This document shows positions 36,454-44,725 of a stretch of 64,000 bases of DNA, in pieces. Position 1 is the first letter of the stretch; each line of letters starts with the position of its first letter. A program made the translations under genes and the position numbers. The DNA is from JALZAI01 sp038212215 (lineage in GTDB: Bacteria > Actinomycetota > Actinomycetes > Mycobacteriales > Jatrophihabitantaceae): the NCBI GenBank assembly GCA_038212215.1, contig JBBQUT010000010.1:68927-132926 (forward strand), given 5' to 3'. Under the pieces are notes generated by a model that was not told the DNA's origin, searched no databases, and was given only the letters and a program-made list of their open reading frames with translations.

Positions 36454-36915
36454 CTAGCCCACGTCGACGGGCTGTACGCGAAATACCGGGAATCCCGATG
36501 CGATGGACGCGATCTTCTCATCGGGGGCGTTCGCGTCGAGTCCGTCGAAGAACACGCCGACCTCCCACTTCCACTTGCGCAGGTACGCGCGCAACACGGG
36601 AGGTTTCGTCTCGTCGTCGAGTTCCTCCGCGCGGAATACCTCCTTGCGCCGTCCCACCCGCAATTCCCCGGTGCCCGCCGAGCGAAGGTTACGCACCCAC
36701 TGAGTGGTGCCGCGCGGCGCGACCAGGTAACGAACGCCGTCCACAGTAAGCAGGTTCACCGGCGTCGCCCGCCACTCGCCGCTCTTGCGGCCGCGCACCC
36801 GAAGCTCGCGTGAACCCTGGACGCTGATCCCCATGAGCGTCAGGCGCCGAACCGTCCGGTTGAACACATTGGTCGTGAACCAACCCGGCTCGAGGTAGCG
36901 CTGCCGATCTGTCAT
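36454..36915 (-). CDS. F420/deazaflavin-dependent nitroreductase-family protein
   Basis: 153 residues of the DUF385/Ddn family: NRTVRRLTLMGISVQGSREL, VRGRKSGEWRATPVNLLTVD and RYLVAPRGTTQWVRNLRSAG. Family members use reduced F420 to reduce nitro compounds, quinones or aromatic substrates, often at the membrane. AGGAGAGG lies six bases before the ATG. Two copies of the GAGAGCA-C-TGCTCTC palindrome lie 20 and 74 bases upstream, so it is likely repressed by a TetR protein. Divergent from the DUF427 gene. Confidence 0.85.
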   Translation of the reverse strand: MTDRQRYLEPGWFTTNVFNRTVRRLTLMGISVQGSRELRVRGRKSGEWRATPVNLLTVDGVRYLVAPRGTTQWVRNLRSAGTGELRVGRRKEVFRAEELDDETKPPVLRAYLRKWKWEVGVFFDGLDANAPDEKIASIASGFPVFRVQPVDVG

Positions 36916-36934
36916 GTCGTTCCTCTCCTGAGTT

Positions 36935-36951
36935 AGAGAGCACTGCTCTCT
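36935..36951. promoter_or_regulatory. Operator copy 1 (AGAGAGCA-C-TGCTCTCT)
   Basis: A perfect 8-1-8 inverted repeat 20 bases before the nitroreductase start. Half-sites match those upstream of the TetR gene at 10240. Position suits repression of the nitroreductase gene. Confidence 0.7.
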
Positions 36952-36988
36952 GTTTGCGATCAGCATGGCACCACCATCCGGCAAATGC

Positions 36989-37004
36989 AAGAGCACTGCT
37001 CTCT
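36989..37004. promoter_or_regulatory. Operator copy 2 (AAGAGCA-C-TGCTCTCT)
   Basis: A 6-1-6 perfect core of the same palindrome, 54 bases from copy 1 and 37 bases before the DUF427 start. Both copies are followed by the same TGTTTGC. Together the two sites sit between the divergent genes and could control both. Confidence 0.65.
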
Positions 37005-37040
37005 GTTTGCTCGGTGCGTTCCCCCTGGCACGATCGTCAC

Positions 37041-37817
37041 ATGGGACAGCGACTGCGGAGCCTGCTCAGCGACCAGTTGGGGGCGCTCCGATACGAACCG
37101 ACAGCCAAACGAATCCGAGGCGTCATCGACGCCAGCACGGTGCTCGACAGCGCACAGGCAGCACTCGTCTGGGAACCGCGCCGGGTAGTGCCTGAATACG
37201 CCGTGCCCGAAGCCGACATCACTGCCGAGATCGTTCTCGCCCCGGGAGCGCCGACGCCGCCTCCCGATGCGCCCATCCTGACGCCGGCCGTCACATTCGA
37301 CGCGCACACGAGCGACGGGGAGCGGGTGGAGATCCGCGCCGGCGGCCGGATATTGAAGGGACTGCGGTTACGCGGCGAGGAACTCGACGGCTACGTGCTG
37401 CTCGACTTCACCGGCGCCGACACCTGGCTCGAGGAGGACGAACCGGCGCTCGGACACCCCCGCGACCCCTTCCACCGGGTGGACACGCGCACCAGTTCGC
37501 GGGAAATCGTCGTCTCGCGCGCGGGTCAGACCCTCGCCCGGTCAAGTCGCCCACGGCTCGTGTTCGAAACGAACCTGCCGGTGCGCTACTACCTCCCTCG
37601 CGCGGACGTGCTGGTGCCTCTCGAAGCCAGTTCGACCCGAACGCTCTGCGCGTACAAGGGTGAAGCGTCCTACTGGACGACCGTCGTCGACGGCGAGCGG
37701 GTCGAGGACATCGCCTGGGAGTACCTGGAACCGCTGGAGGAGTCGATCGCCCTGCAAGGCTTCGTCGCGTTCTACGACGACAAGGTCGACGTGATGGTCG
37801 ACGGTCGCCCCCTGTAG
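37041..37817 (+). CDS. DUF427 domain protein (two copies)
   Basis: 258 residues. The DUF427 fold is repeated: the first copy at residues 15-130 with VLDSAQAALVWEPRRVVPEY, the second with VVSRAGQTLARSSRPRLVFE, NLPVRYYLPRADV and the Lys/Glu-rich TLCAYKGEASYWTTV. No enzymatic role is established for this family. The ATG is chosen as the first codon of the domain; the long open frame before it overlaps the operator region. Divergent from the nitroreductase and convergent with hutI. Confidence 0.82.
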   Translation: MGQRLRSLLSDQLGALRYEPTAKRIRGVIDASTVLDSAQAALVWEPRRVVPEYAVPEADITAEIVLAPGAPTPPPDAPILTPAVTFDAHTSDGERVEIRAGGRILKGLRLRGEELDGYVLLDFTGADTWLEEDEPALGHPRDPFHRVDTRTSSREIVVSRAGQTLARSSRPRLVFETNLPVRYYLPRADVLVPLEASSTRTLCAYKGEASYWTTVVDGERVEDIAWEYLEPLEESIALQGFVAFYDDKVDVMVDGRPL

Positions 37818-37830
37818 CCGTCGCGCGCAC

Positions 37831-38988
37831 TTACGCCGGCGCAGCGCCGGTGAGTGTGAGCGAACGCGCGATCGGTACGCCCGGACGGTAAGCGAGGTGC
37901 AGATATGTCGGCGCGTCGAGCACGGTCAGCTCGGCGCGGGCGCCGACACGGATCACCCCGATGTCGTCGCGCCGCAATGCGGCCGCGCCGCCCGCCGTCG
38001 CCGACCACAGCGCCTCGGCAGGGGTCATCCCCATCTCGCGAACCGCCAGGGCGATCACGAACGGCATCGACGAGCTGAAGCAGGTGCCCGGATTGCAGTC
38101 AGTGGCGAGCGCCACCGTTGCCCCGGCATCGATCAGGCGTCGCGCGCGCGGGTACGGCGAGCGGGTCGAGAACTCCACGGCGGGCAGCAAGGTCGCGACA
38201 GTGTCGCCGCCGGCCAGCGCGTCGACATCGGCGTCGGCTAGGTAAGTGCAATGGTCGACGCTCGCCGCGCCGAGCCCGACGGCGAGCCGCACGCCAGGGC
38301 CCGGCGCGAGCTGGTTGCCGTGTACCCGCAACCCCAGTCCAGCTTGGGCACCGGCACGCAGGATTTCCGCCGATTCCTCGCCGTCGAAGGCATGTGGGCT
38401 CGCCGGCTCGCAGAACACGTCGATCCACCGGGCGAGCGGCGCGCACGCGGTGAGCATCGGCCCGGCAACCAGCCGCACGTAGTCCGCGCGGCTCGTGCCC
38501 GACGGCACGATATGCGCGCCGAGGAACGTCGTCTCGGTGCTCACCTCGCCGGCGAGACGCAGCGCGCGGACCTCGTCCTCGATGCTCAGCCCGTATCCGC
38601 TCTTGATCTCGACGGTGGTCGTGCCCTGCGCAGCCATCTCGGCGACGCGCCCGCGCAGCAGCCCGCGCAGTTCGTCGTCGGACGCCGCACGGGTCGCGGC
38701 AACGGTCGAGGCGATGCCGCCACCGTCGTAGCGCTGCCCTGCCATCCGCGCTGCGAACTCGGCCGACCGGTCGCCGGCGAAAACCAGGTGAGCGTGCGAG
38801 TCGACGAATCCCGGCACCACAGCTCGCCCACCCAGGTTTTGCCGGGCGTCAGCGGGCGGCGCGTCGCGCACCGGTCCGACCCACGCGACCCGGCCGTCCA
38901 TCACGATGATGGCGGCGTCACTCAGCGTGGCGAGTTCGCCATCATTGGTCGTCAGTTCCCCGATGTTGGTGAGGAGTTGCGCGCTCAT
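37831..38988 (-). CDS. hutI: Imidazolonepropionase
   Basis: 385 residues of the amidohydrolase superfamily. It opens the ring of 4-imidazolone-5-propionate to N-formimino-glutamate, the third step of histidine breakdown. PGFVDSHAHLVFAGDR holds the HxH metal ligands, EIKSGYGLSIEDEVRAL is the substrate loop, then HGNQLAPGPGVRLAV, VDHCTYLADADVDAL and ATDCNPGTCFSSSMPFVI with the Asp ligand. The ATG overlaps the stop of hutF (ATGA). Last gene of a three-gene coupled operon. Confidence 0.93.
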   Translation of the reverse strand: MSAQLLTNIGELTTNDGELATLSDAAIIVMDGRVAWVGPVRDAPPADARQNLGGRAVVPGFVDSHAHLVFAGDRSAEFAARMAGQRYDGGGIASTVAATRAASDDELRGLLRGRVAEMAAQGTTTVEIKSGYGLSIEDEVRALRLAGEVSTETTFLGAHIVPSGTSRADYVRLVAGPMLTACAPLARWIDVFCEPASPHAFDGEESAEILRAGAQAGLGLRVHGNQLAPGPGVRLAVGLGAASVDHCTYLADADVDALAGGDTVATLLPAVEFSTRSPYPRARRLIDAGATVALATDCNPGTCFSSSMPFVIALAVREMGMTPAEALWSATAGGAAALRRDDIGVIRVGARAELTVLDAPTYLHLAYRPGVPIARSLTLTGAAPA

Positions 38989-40298
38989 CGCACGTCCCAC
39001 AGCGGCTCGATCGCTGCCCGCAGCATGGCACCGACATCACCGAGGCGGTGCTGCCCGGCACTCACGACCACGCGTCCATCGACCACGACGGTGTCGACGT
39101 CCGCGGCGCTTGCGGCCAGCAACACCTGGCCGGGATCGGCACCAGCGGTGCGCACCGTGTCGAGGCGGACGGCCACCAGATCGGCGCGGGCACCGGGTTC
39201 GAGCCGCCCTGCTTCGGGCCAGCCGATCGTGTCGTGAGCGGTGAGCGCGGCGAGTAGCTGCCGCGACTGAAAATTGCCACGCGTCCGGGTGGCCAGGCGC
39301 TGGTCCATCTCCAGCCCACGGGTCTCCTCGATGAGATCGACGACAGCGTTTTGGTCGCTGCCGAGCGAGAGCCGGACGCCACGAGCGGCGAGCGCGGTTG
39401 CGGGACCGATGCCGTCGGCCAGGTCGCGCTCGGTCGTCGGGCAGAAGCAGGCGGCGCTGGCCGCATCGGCGAGCAACGCGATGTCAGCCGTGCTCACGTG
39501 CGTCGCGTGGACCGCCGTCGTCGATGGGCCGATAGCGCCGTGCGCGGCGAGTAGCTGGGTCGGGCTGCGCCCGTAGAACTGCGCGCACACCTGGTTCTCG
39601 GCCGGCTGTTCCGAGACGTGCACATGAAGCGGACGCCCCGCCGCAACGCCAGCGACCTGCGCGAACGCACCGGCGGGCACTGCCCGCACCGAATGGATCG
39701 CAGCACCGATGCGGAATGCCTGCGAGGGCACAAGTTCCGCGATCCGGTCGGACCACGCGTCGACGGTGCCATCGGAGAAGCGGCGTTGCGTCTCGTCGAG
39801 CGGACGATGGCCACTCGCGTCGAGACCACCGCTGAGATAGCAGGTGTCCAACAATGTGACTCGAATTCCGGCATCGGCTGCGGCTACCCGCAGAGCCTCG
39901 CCCATCACGTTCGGCTCGCTGTAATGCGCGCCGCGCGCATCATGGTGCAGGTAATGGAATTCGCCGACCGATGTCACGCCGGCGCAGGCCATTTCTGCAT
40001 ATGTCGCACGAGCCAGCGCAAGGAAAGTCGCCGGGTCGAGACGCGCGGCAACGGCGTACATCCGCTCGCGCCACGACCAGAATGTGCCGCCTCGGTCGTG
40101 GGTGCGCCCACGCATCGCCCGGTGGAAGACGTGGCTGTGGCAGTTCGCGAAACCGGGCAGCACGATGCCGGGCAGGCGAGTTGCACCGGCCGGCGCGGCA
40201 CCCACGCTCACCGATGAGAACACGTCTCCTTCGCTGACCAGCAGCACGTCCTGCGCCGGTCCGCTCGGCAACCAGGCGTGCTCAGCGAACCACCTCAT
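38985..40298 (-). CDS. hutF: Formimidoylglutamate deiminase
   Basis: 437 residues. Converts N-formimino-glutamate to N-formyl-glutamate and ammonia, which marks the two-step branch of histidine degradation. PGFANCHSHVFHRAMRGRTH holds the HxH, GRPLHVHVSEQPAEN the central His, and SLGSDQNAVVDLIEETRGLE the Asp. It overlaps the M20 gene upstream and hutI downstream by four bases each. The product needs a deformylase, for which the upstream amidohydrolase is the only candidate here. Confidence 0.93.
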   Translation of the reverse strand: MRWFAEHAWLPSGPAQDVLLVSEGDVFSSVSVGAAPAGATRLPGIVLPGFANCHSHVFHRAMRGRTHDRGGTFWSWRERMYAVAARLDPATFLALARATYAEMACAGVTSVGEFHYLHHDARGAHYSEPNVMGEALRVAAADAGIRVTLLDTCYLSGGLDASGHRPLDETQRRFSDGTVDAWSDRIAELVPSQAFRIGAAIHSVRAVPAGAFAQVAGVAAGRPLHVHVSEQPAENQVCAQFYGRSPTQLLAAHGAIGPSTTAVHATHVSTADIALLADAASAACFCPTTERDLADGIGPATALAARGVRLSLGSDQNAVVDLIEETRGLEMDQRLATRTRGNFQSRQLLAALTAHDTIGWPEAGRLEPGARADLVAVRLDTVRTAGADPGQVLLAASAADVDTVVVDGRVVVSAGQHRLGDVGAMLRAAIEPLWDVR

Positions 40299-41530
40299 CC
40301 GGCAAGCTCCGCGAGAACCTCCGCAAGGGCGGCGACCCCGGCGACGCAGTCGGCAGGTTCGGCAAATTCCGACGGCGAGTGCGACACCCCACTCGGGTTG
40401 CGCACGAACAGCATCGCCGACGAAATCCCTGACGCTGCAAGGATGCCGGCGTCATGCCCGGCACCTGTCGCGAGGACGGGCGCATCGCCGAGTAGCGCAG
40501 CCAGGCGCATCGTGAGTACCGGGTCGAATTCAGTGACGTCGGTCCACGATTCCTCGTCGACCGTGCCGGCGTGCTCGCGGGCGGTGGCCGTCCAATCGGC
40601 GACCATCGCGCGCACGGTGTCGGCGTCGCCGCCGCGCGCGTCCAGCCAGGCGGTCACGCGCGACGGGATCGCGTTCACCCCGTTCGGCTCGACGACCACC
40701 TTGCCGCACGTCGCGAGACCGTCGTGGCGTTCGGCCGCAGCCCGCGCCGTCTGCACGATCGCGGCAAGACCGATCATCGGATCGTGTCGGTCGCGCAATC
40801 GCGTCGTACCGGCGTGATTTGCCTCGCCACGCAGCTCTAAGCGCCAGCGGCCGTGCGGCCAGATCGCCGACGCCAGGCCCACCGCGTGCCCGGTATCGAC
40901 CAAGCCGCAGCCCTGTTCGACATGCAGTTCGATGAACGTGCCGACCCGGCGCAGGGCCTCCTCGTCGCGGCCGATGTCGGCGATGCGCAGCCCGGAGTGC
41001 GTCATCGCCTCGCCCAGCGTCGCGCCGTCGGCGTCGCACAGCGCCAGCGCACGCGACGTGGCCATCGCGCCGGTCAACAGCCGCGAGCCCATACACGCCA
41101 CGCCGAAGCGAGCCCCCTCCTCGTCGGCAAACGCTGCCACCCCGACCGGTCGCGCGGGCGTGATTCCCTTCGCGCGCAGGGCATCGACGGCGGCGAAAGC
41201 GGAGACGACGCCGAGCGGTCCGTCGAATGCGCCACCGTCCGGGACGGAATCCAAGTGCGAGCCGAGGACGACGCCGCGGCCCGCTGCATGGCCGCCCCCG
41301 TCTTGGCCGCCCCCGTCTTGGCCGCGGTCGTCGGGATCGCCCCACCACGCCCATTGGTTGCCGGCCCGGTCCACGCATACGTCCAGGCCGCGGGCCTGCG
41401 CCTGGGCGCGGAACCATTCGCGCAACTGCGCATCCACGCCCGTCCAGGCGAAGCGGCGGTATCCGCCGGTCCGACGGTCACGTCCGATCGGCTCCAGATC
41501 GGCCCACATCTGCGCGAAGCTCGATGTCAT
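40295..41530 (-). CDS. M20-family amidohydrolase (allantoate/carbamoylase type)
   Basis: 411 residues. Metal ligands are seen in LGSHLDSVPDGGAFDG near residue 92 (the His-Asp pair), ADEEGARFG near 136 (two Glu) and IELHVEQGCGLVD near 195. The dimerisation insert follows (RGEANHAGTTRLRDRHDPMI). Relatives split allantoate or N-carbamoyl amino acids. It has the same ATGA overlap with hutF as hutF with hutI, so in this operon the natural role is removal of the formyl group from N-formyl-glutamate, in place of HutG. That role is inferred. A short GQDGG repeat lies near residue 70. Confidence 0.85.
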   Translation of the reverse strand: MTSSFAQMWADLEPIGRDRRTGGYRRFAWTGVDAQLREWFRAQAQARGLDVCVDRAGNQWAWWGDPDDRGQDGGGQDGGGHAAGRGVVLGSHLDSVPDGGAFDGPLGVVSAFAAVDALRAKGITPARPVGVAAFADEEGARFGVACMGSRLLTGAMATSRALALCDADGATLGEAMTHSGLRIADIGRDEEALRRVGTFIELHVEQGCGLVDTGHAVGLASAIWPHGRWRLELRGEANHAGTTRLRDRHDPMIGLAAIVQTARAAAERHDGLATCGKVVVEPNGVNAIPSRVTAWLDARGGDADTVRAMVADWTATAREHAGTVDEESWTDVTEFDPVLTMRLAALLGDAPVLATGAGHDAGILAASGISSAMLFVRNPSGVSHSPSEFAEPADCVAGVAALAEVLAELAG

Positions 41531-41584
41531 CGCGTCAGTTCACCCCCATTCGCGACCGGGGCCATGCCGGCGCGCGGACCTTGC

Positions 41585-41893
41585 TCAGTTCGCGAGCGGA
41601 AGGCGGGCAGCGACCTCGTCCACAATCTGGGCGAGGTGCAGGTCGAGGCCGGTCACCCCGCCGGCACTGTGCGTCGCCAGAGTCACGTCCACCCACCGCC
41701 AGCGCAGTGCGAGGTCGGGGTGGTGGTCCATTTCTTCGCAGCGCGGCGCCAGCAAGTTGATGAACTGGACCGCCGTGGTGAAATCGGCGAATTCGATCGA
41801 GCGGCGGAGCTGTTCGGTGCCGGCCGACCAATCGCCGTGCAGGCTTTGTGCTCCCGCCTTCACCTGGTCTTCGTTCAGCAACTCGGCAGCCAT
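41585..41893 (-). CDS. Pterin-4a-carbinolamine dehydratase
   Basis: 102 residues, the usual length of PCD. EEMDHHPDLALRWRWVDVTL holds the catalytic histidines (HHP) and ATHSAGGVTGLDLHLAQIVD completes the signature. It dehydrates 4a-hydroxy-tetrahydropterin after aromatic hydroxylation; in actinobacteria a role in molybdopterin or tetrahydropterin recycling is assumed. The ATG at 41893 starts the domain. The same strand as the hut operon, 54 bases upstream of it, but no overlap. Confidence 0.9.
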   Translation of the reverse strand: MAAELLNEDQVKAGAQSLHGDWSAGTEQLRRSIEFADFTTAVQFINLLAPRCEEMDHHPDLALRWRWVDVTLATHSAGGVTGLDLHLAQIVDEVAARLPLAN

Positions 41894-41982
41894 GAGCAGC
41901 ACAATAGCGCGGCGCGTAACCTCGGCCCGGTGATCATGCATTCAAGCTTTCGGCGGGCGAGCGCAATGCTGCGAGGACCGGT

Positions 41983-42594
41983 ATGACCGAACGGCTGGTC
42001 TGGATCGATTGTGAGATGACCGGGCTGGAACTGGCGCGCGACGCTCTCATCGAGGTCGCCGTGCTGGTTACCGAAGCCGACCTGACGCTGGTTGACGACG
42101 GTCTGGATGTGATCATCCACGTAGCCGACGACGTGCTCGACACGATGGTGCCGTTCGTCCGCGACATGCACGCCACTTCCGGGCTGACCGAGGCAGTGCG
42201 CAGCGCCACGACGACGCTCGGCGAGGCGGAAAGACTTGTCCTCGACTACGTCAAGAGCCATTTGCCCGAGCCGAAGTCGGCGCCGCTGTGCGGCAACTCC
42301 ATCGCGACCGATCGCGGTTTCCTGGCTCGAGATATGCCGTCGCTGGATGAGCACCTGCATTACCGGATGATTGATGTTTCCTCGATCAAGGAGCTGGCCA
42401 AGCGCTGGTACCCGCGCATCTACCAGGCACAGCCGGCCAAGGGCCTGGCGCACCGGGCCCTCGCCGACATCCGCGAGAGCCTGCAGGAACTCGACTACTA
42501 CCGGCGCGCGCTTTTCGTGGCGCAGCCGGGGCCCACGTTGCCCGAAGCGAAGGCGATAGCTGCCGAGATCATGGGGGCCCGCCCCATCGGGTAG
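41983..42594 (+). CDS. orn: Oligoribonuclease
   Basis: 203 residues. DEDD exonuclease: VWIDCEMTGLELARDALIEV (DxE), PLCGNSIATDRGFLARDMPS (Asp), and HRALADIRESLQELDYY (the H and D). It degrades 2-5-mer RNA, including pGpG, to nucleotides. ATG with AGGACCGG upstream. Followed by tRNA-His, as in many actinobacteria. Full length and intact. Confidence 0.95.
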   Translation: MTERLVWIDCEMTGLELARDALIEVAVLVTEADLTLVDDGLDVIIHVADDVLDTMVPFVRDMHATSGLTEAVRSATTTLGEAERLVLDYVKSHLPEPKSAPLCGNSIATDRGFLARDMPSLDEHLHYRMIDVSSIKELAKRWYPRIYQAQPAKGLAHRALADIRESLQELDYYRRALFVAQPGPTLPEAKAIAAEIMGARPIG

Positions 42595-42638
42595 CCCGCC
42601 CGTATACGCTGGGCCGGCTCGGCGCGTGCGCCGAACAT

Positions 42639-42712
42639 GGTGGGTGTAGCTCAGCTGGTAGAGCACTGGGTTGTGGTCCCAGGGGCCGCGGGTTCAAGTC
42701 CCGTCACTCACC
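42639..42712 (+). tRNA. tRNA-His(GTG)
   Basis: Acceptor GTGGGTG pairs with CACTCAC, and an encoded G-1 (42639) pairs with discriminator C (42712), the hallmark of tRNA-His. Anticodon loop TTGTGGT with anticodon GTG; D-arm and T-arm (GGGTTCAAGTCCC) regular. CCA not encoded. Confidence 0.95.
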
Positions 42713-42751
42713 CCGTAGTGGTTCGGTCTAGCGCCGTGCCGCTGATGTCGG

Positions 42752-42785
42752 GCTCTCGCGGACGGAACTGTCCGTCCGCGAGAGC
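42752..42785 (+). terminator. Strong hairpin between tRNA-His and the GAF-ANTAR gene
   Basis: GCTCTCGCGGACGG and its exact reverse complement (14 bp) enclose the hexaloop AACTGT. It begins 40 bases after tRNA-His and ends 17 bases before the GAF-ANTAR start. It may end the tRNA transcript, or be a regulatory hairpin of the ANTAR gene itself. The ANTAR target consensus, as I recall it, has A at loop position 1 and G at position 4; here only the A fits, so direct binding is unproven. Confidence 0.6.
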
Positions 42786-42802
42786 ACACGGTTGGGGGAC
42801 CG

Positions 42803-43537
42803 ATGGTCGCTAGCCAAGCAAGCACCGCGGCCGAGGCAGTGACGATGCTCGCCGAACTGGCGGGTGCGCTTGCCGACGCTCCCTCGCTCGATGACATGCT
42901 CCAGCGCGCCCTGACGTTGGCGATCGAGATCGTGCCCGGCTGCGAGCAGGCCGGCATTTCCTTGCAAATCGGTCGGCGAATCCAGACGCCGGCGAGCGTG
43001 GGGCCGCTCGCCGCAGCATGCGACCGGCTGCAGGAGCAACTCGGCGTCGGCCCCTGCGTCACCGCGCTGCGCGAATCCGACACCGTGCGCATCGACGACA
43101 TATTGACCGACAATCGCTGGCCGCAATTCCGCGAGGGAGCAATACAGCTCGGCCTGCGCAGTATGTTCGCCTGCCGCTTGGCTACCAAGCTCGACCGGCT
43201 CGGGGCCCTGAATCTCTACTCCACCGCCCCGTCTGCGTTCCACGACGACACCGACGCGATCGCGCTCGCGTACGCAACACACGTCGGCTTGGCGTTGTCA
43301 GCGCTGGACAAAGAGACGAATCTGCAGCGCGCGCTGGATAGCAGAGAGGTCATTGGCCAGGCCATGGGCATTCTCATGGAGCGCCACCGCGTCACGGCGA
43401 CCCAGGGTTTCGACCTATTGGTGCATGTATCGCAACTGAGCAACGTCAAGCTGCGCGATATCGCCGACCATCTGGTGCGCACCGGCTCGCTGCCCGCGAT
43501 GCCCGGTCGTGCCGTCCAGTCCGGTCGGCCGCGTTAG
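42803..43537 (+). CDS. GAF-ANTAR domain transcription antiterminator
   Basis: 244 residues. The N-terminal GAF domain (about residues 25-165) has the IEIVPGCEQAGISLQIG start. The C-terminal ANTAR domain (ALDSREVIGQAMGILMERHR then GFDLLVHVSQLSNVKLRDIA) binds RNA hairpins to prevent termination. Such proteins respond to small-molecule or redox signals and are common in actinobacteria. GGGG lies about six bases before the ATG. Its 3' end overlaps the convergent F420 gene by 123 bases, which is odd and due to read-through on that strand. Confidence 0.88.
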   Translation: MVASQASTAAEAVTMLAELAGALADAPSLDDMLQRALTLAIEIVPGCEQAGISLQIGRRIQTPASVGPLAAACDRLQEQLGVGPCVTALRESDTVRIDDILTDNRWPQFREGAIQLGLRSMFACRLATKLDRLGALNLYSTAPSAFHDDTDAIALAYATHVGLALSALDKETNLQRALDSREVIGQAMGILMERHRVTATQGFDLLVHVSQLSNVKLRDIADHLVRTGSLPAMPGRAVQSGRPR

Positions 43538-44517
43538 CCAGTTCTGCTTCAGAGTTCGACGGAGCGCCGGCAGCAGCTCTTTTCCGGCCCAATCGAGGAA
43601 TTCCGGGTGCGTCTGTCCGCCAATCTGCACGATCGCGACATCTGTGAATCCAGCGTCGACGAAGTCCCGCACCGCGGCAACGTGCGCGTCGATGTCTGGG
43701 CCACACGGGATGGATTGCGCAACGTCTTCCGGACGGACGGATTGCCTCGCGGCATCGAAGGCAGCTGTGCCCGGCAGTTCGGCATTGACCTTCCAGCCAC
43801 CTCCGAACCAGCGGAAAAGGTCGTGGGCGCGCGCGATCGCGTCGTCCTTCGAGGACGGATCCCAGCTGATCAGCACCTGGCCGATGCGGCGCTTGCCTGC
43901 ACCGCCGGCTGCCTCGAACTGGTTGGTAAGTTCTGCATCCGGTTCGACGGCGATCATCGCGTCGGCGTAGTTTGCCGCGAGCCGGATCGACTTCGCCCCG
44001 GAGACTGCGACACCGATCTTGGGTGGTTCGAGCGCAACGTCCCAGAGCTTCGCGCTGTCCACCCGCAAGTGTGTGCCAGCGAAGTTGACGTAGTCGCCGC
44101 TGAACAGCTCCGTGATGATGTGCAGAGCTTCGTCAAACATCTCGTGCCGTATGTTGGCCGGTGGCCACCCGCGCCCGACGACATGCTCGTTGAGGTTCTC
44201 GCCCGCGCCGAGTCCGAGTAGGAACCGCCCGTCACTGAGCAAGCCCAAGGTCGCTGCCTGCTGGGCGACCAGAGCAGGGTGATAACGCATGATCGGGCAC
44301 GTCACGTACGTCATCAACTCGACGCGCTCGGTCACCTGCGCGACGGCGCCGAGGGTGGTCCAGGCGTTCGGCGCGTGCCCCATGCTGTCCAGCCACGGAA
44401 AGTAGTGGTCGCTCATGACTTCGAAGTCGAAGCCAGCCTCCTCGGCCTGCGCGGCGTAGCGCACGACGTCCTTGGGACCGGCCTGTTCGTCATCAACGTG
44501 TAGCCGATACGTGTCAT
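43415..44517 (-). CDS. F420-dependent LLM oxidoreductase (frameshift near start)
   Basis: About 350 residues are open from 44464: YAAQAEEAGFDFEVMSDHYF, LGLLSDGRFLLGLGAGENLN and GWPPANIRHEMFDEALHIIT identify the luciferase-like F420 family (TIGR03557). The expected N-terminus starts at ATG 44515-44517 and reads MTRIGYTLMT, but one base is missing near 44489, so EQAGPKDVV continues in another frame. The GTG at 44464 could start only a truncated protein. At the 3' end the frame runs on about 30 residues beyond the usual C-terminus into the ANTAR gene, so its own stop may also be lost. Either sequencing error or a recent pseudogene. Confidence 0.75.
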
Positions 44518-44725
44518 GCCGAACTCGTACCGCGGAGACTTTCCAGTTATCGCGGCTGTGGCCACGTCGCTCGACGCTGACCGCTACGGTTCATCGCGCA
44601 CCGCGTTGAACGTTACTCGTGAAGCTTTCCTTGATCGAACGCCGATGCTCACGCGGGTTGCGATGATTTTCGGTGGCATCACGCCAACTGCGTACCGAAC
44701 ACGTCGAACAGAACGGAATCGACCG

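Noticed and set aside
42752..42785. Confirmed ANTAR target
   Set aside because: Only one hairpin is present and the loop lacks G at position 4, so it is reported as a possibility only.
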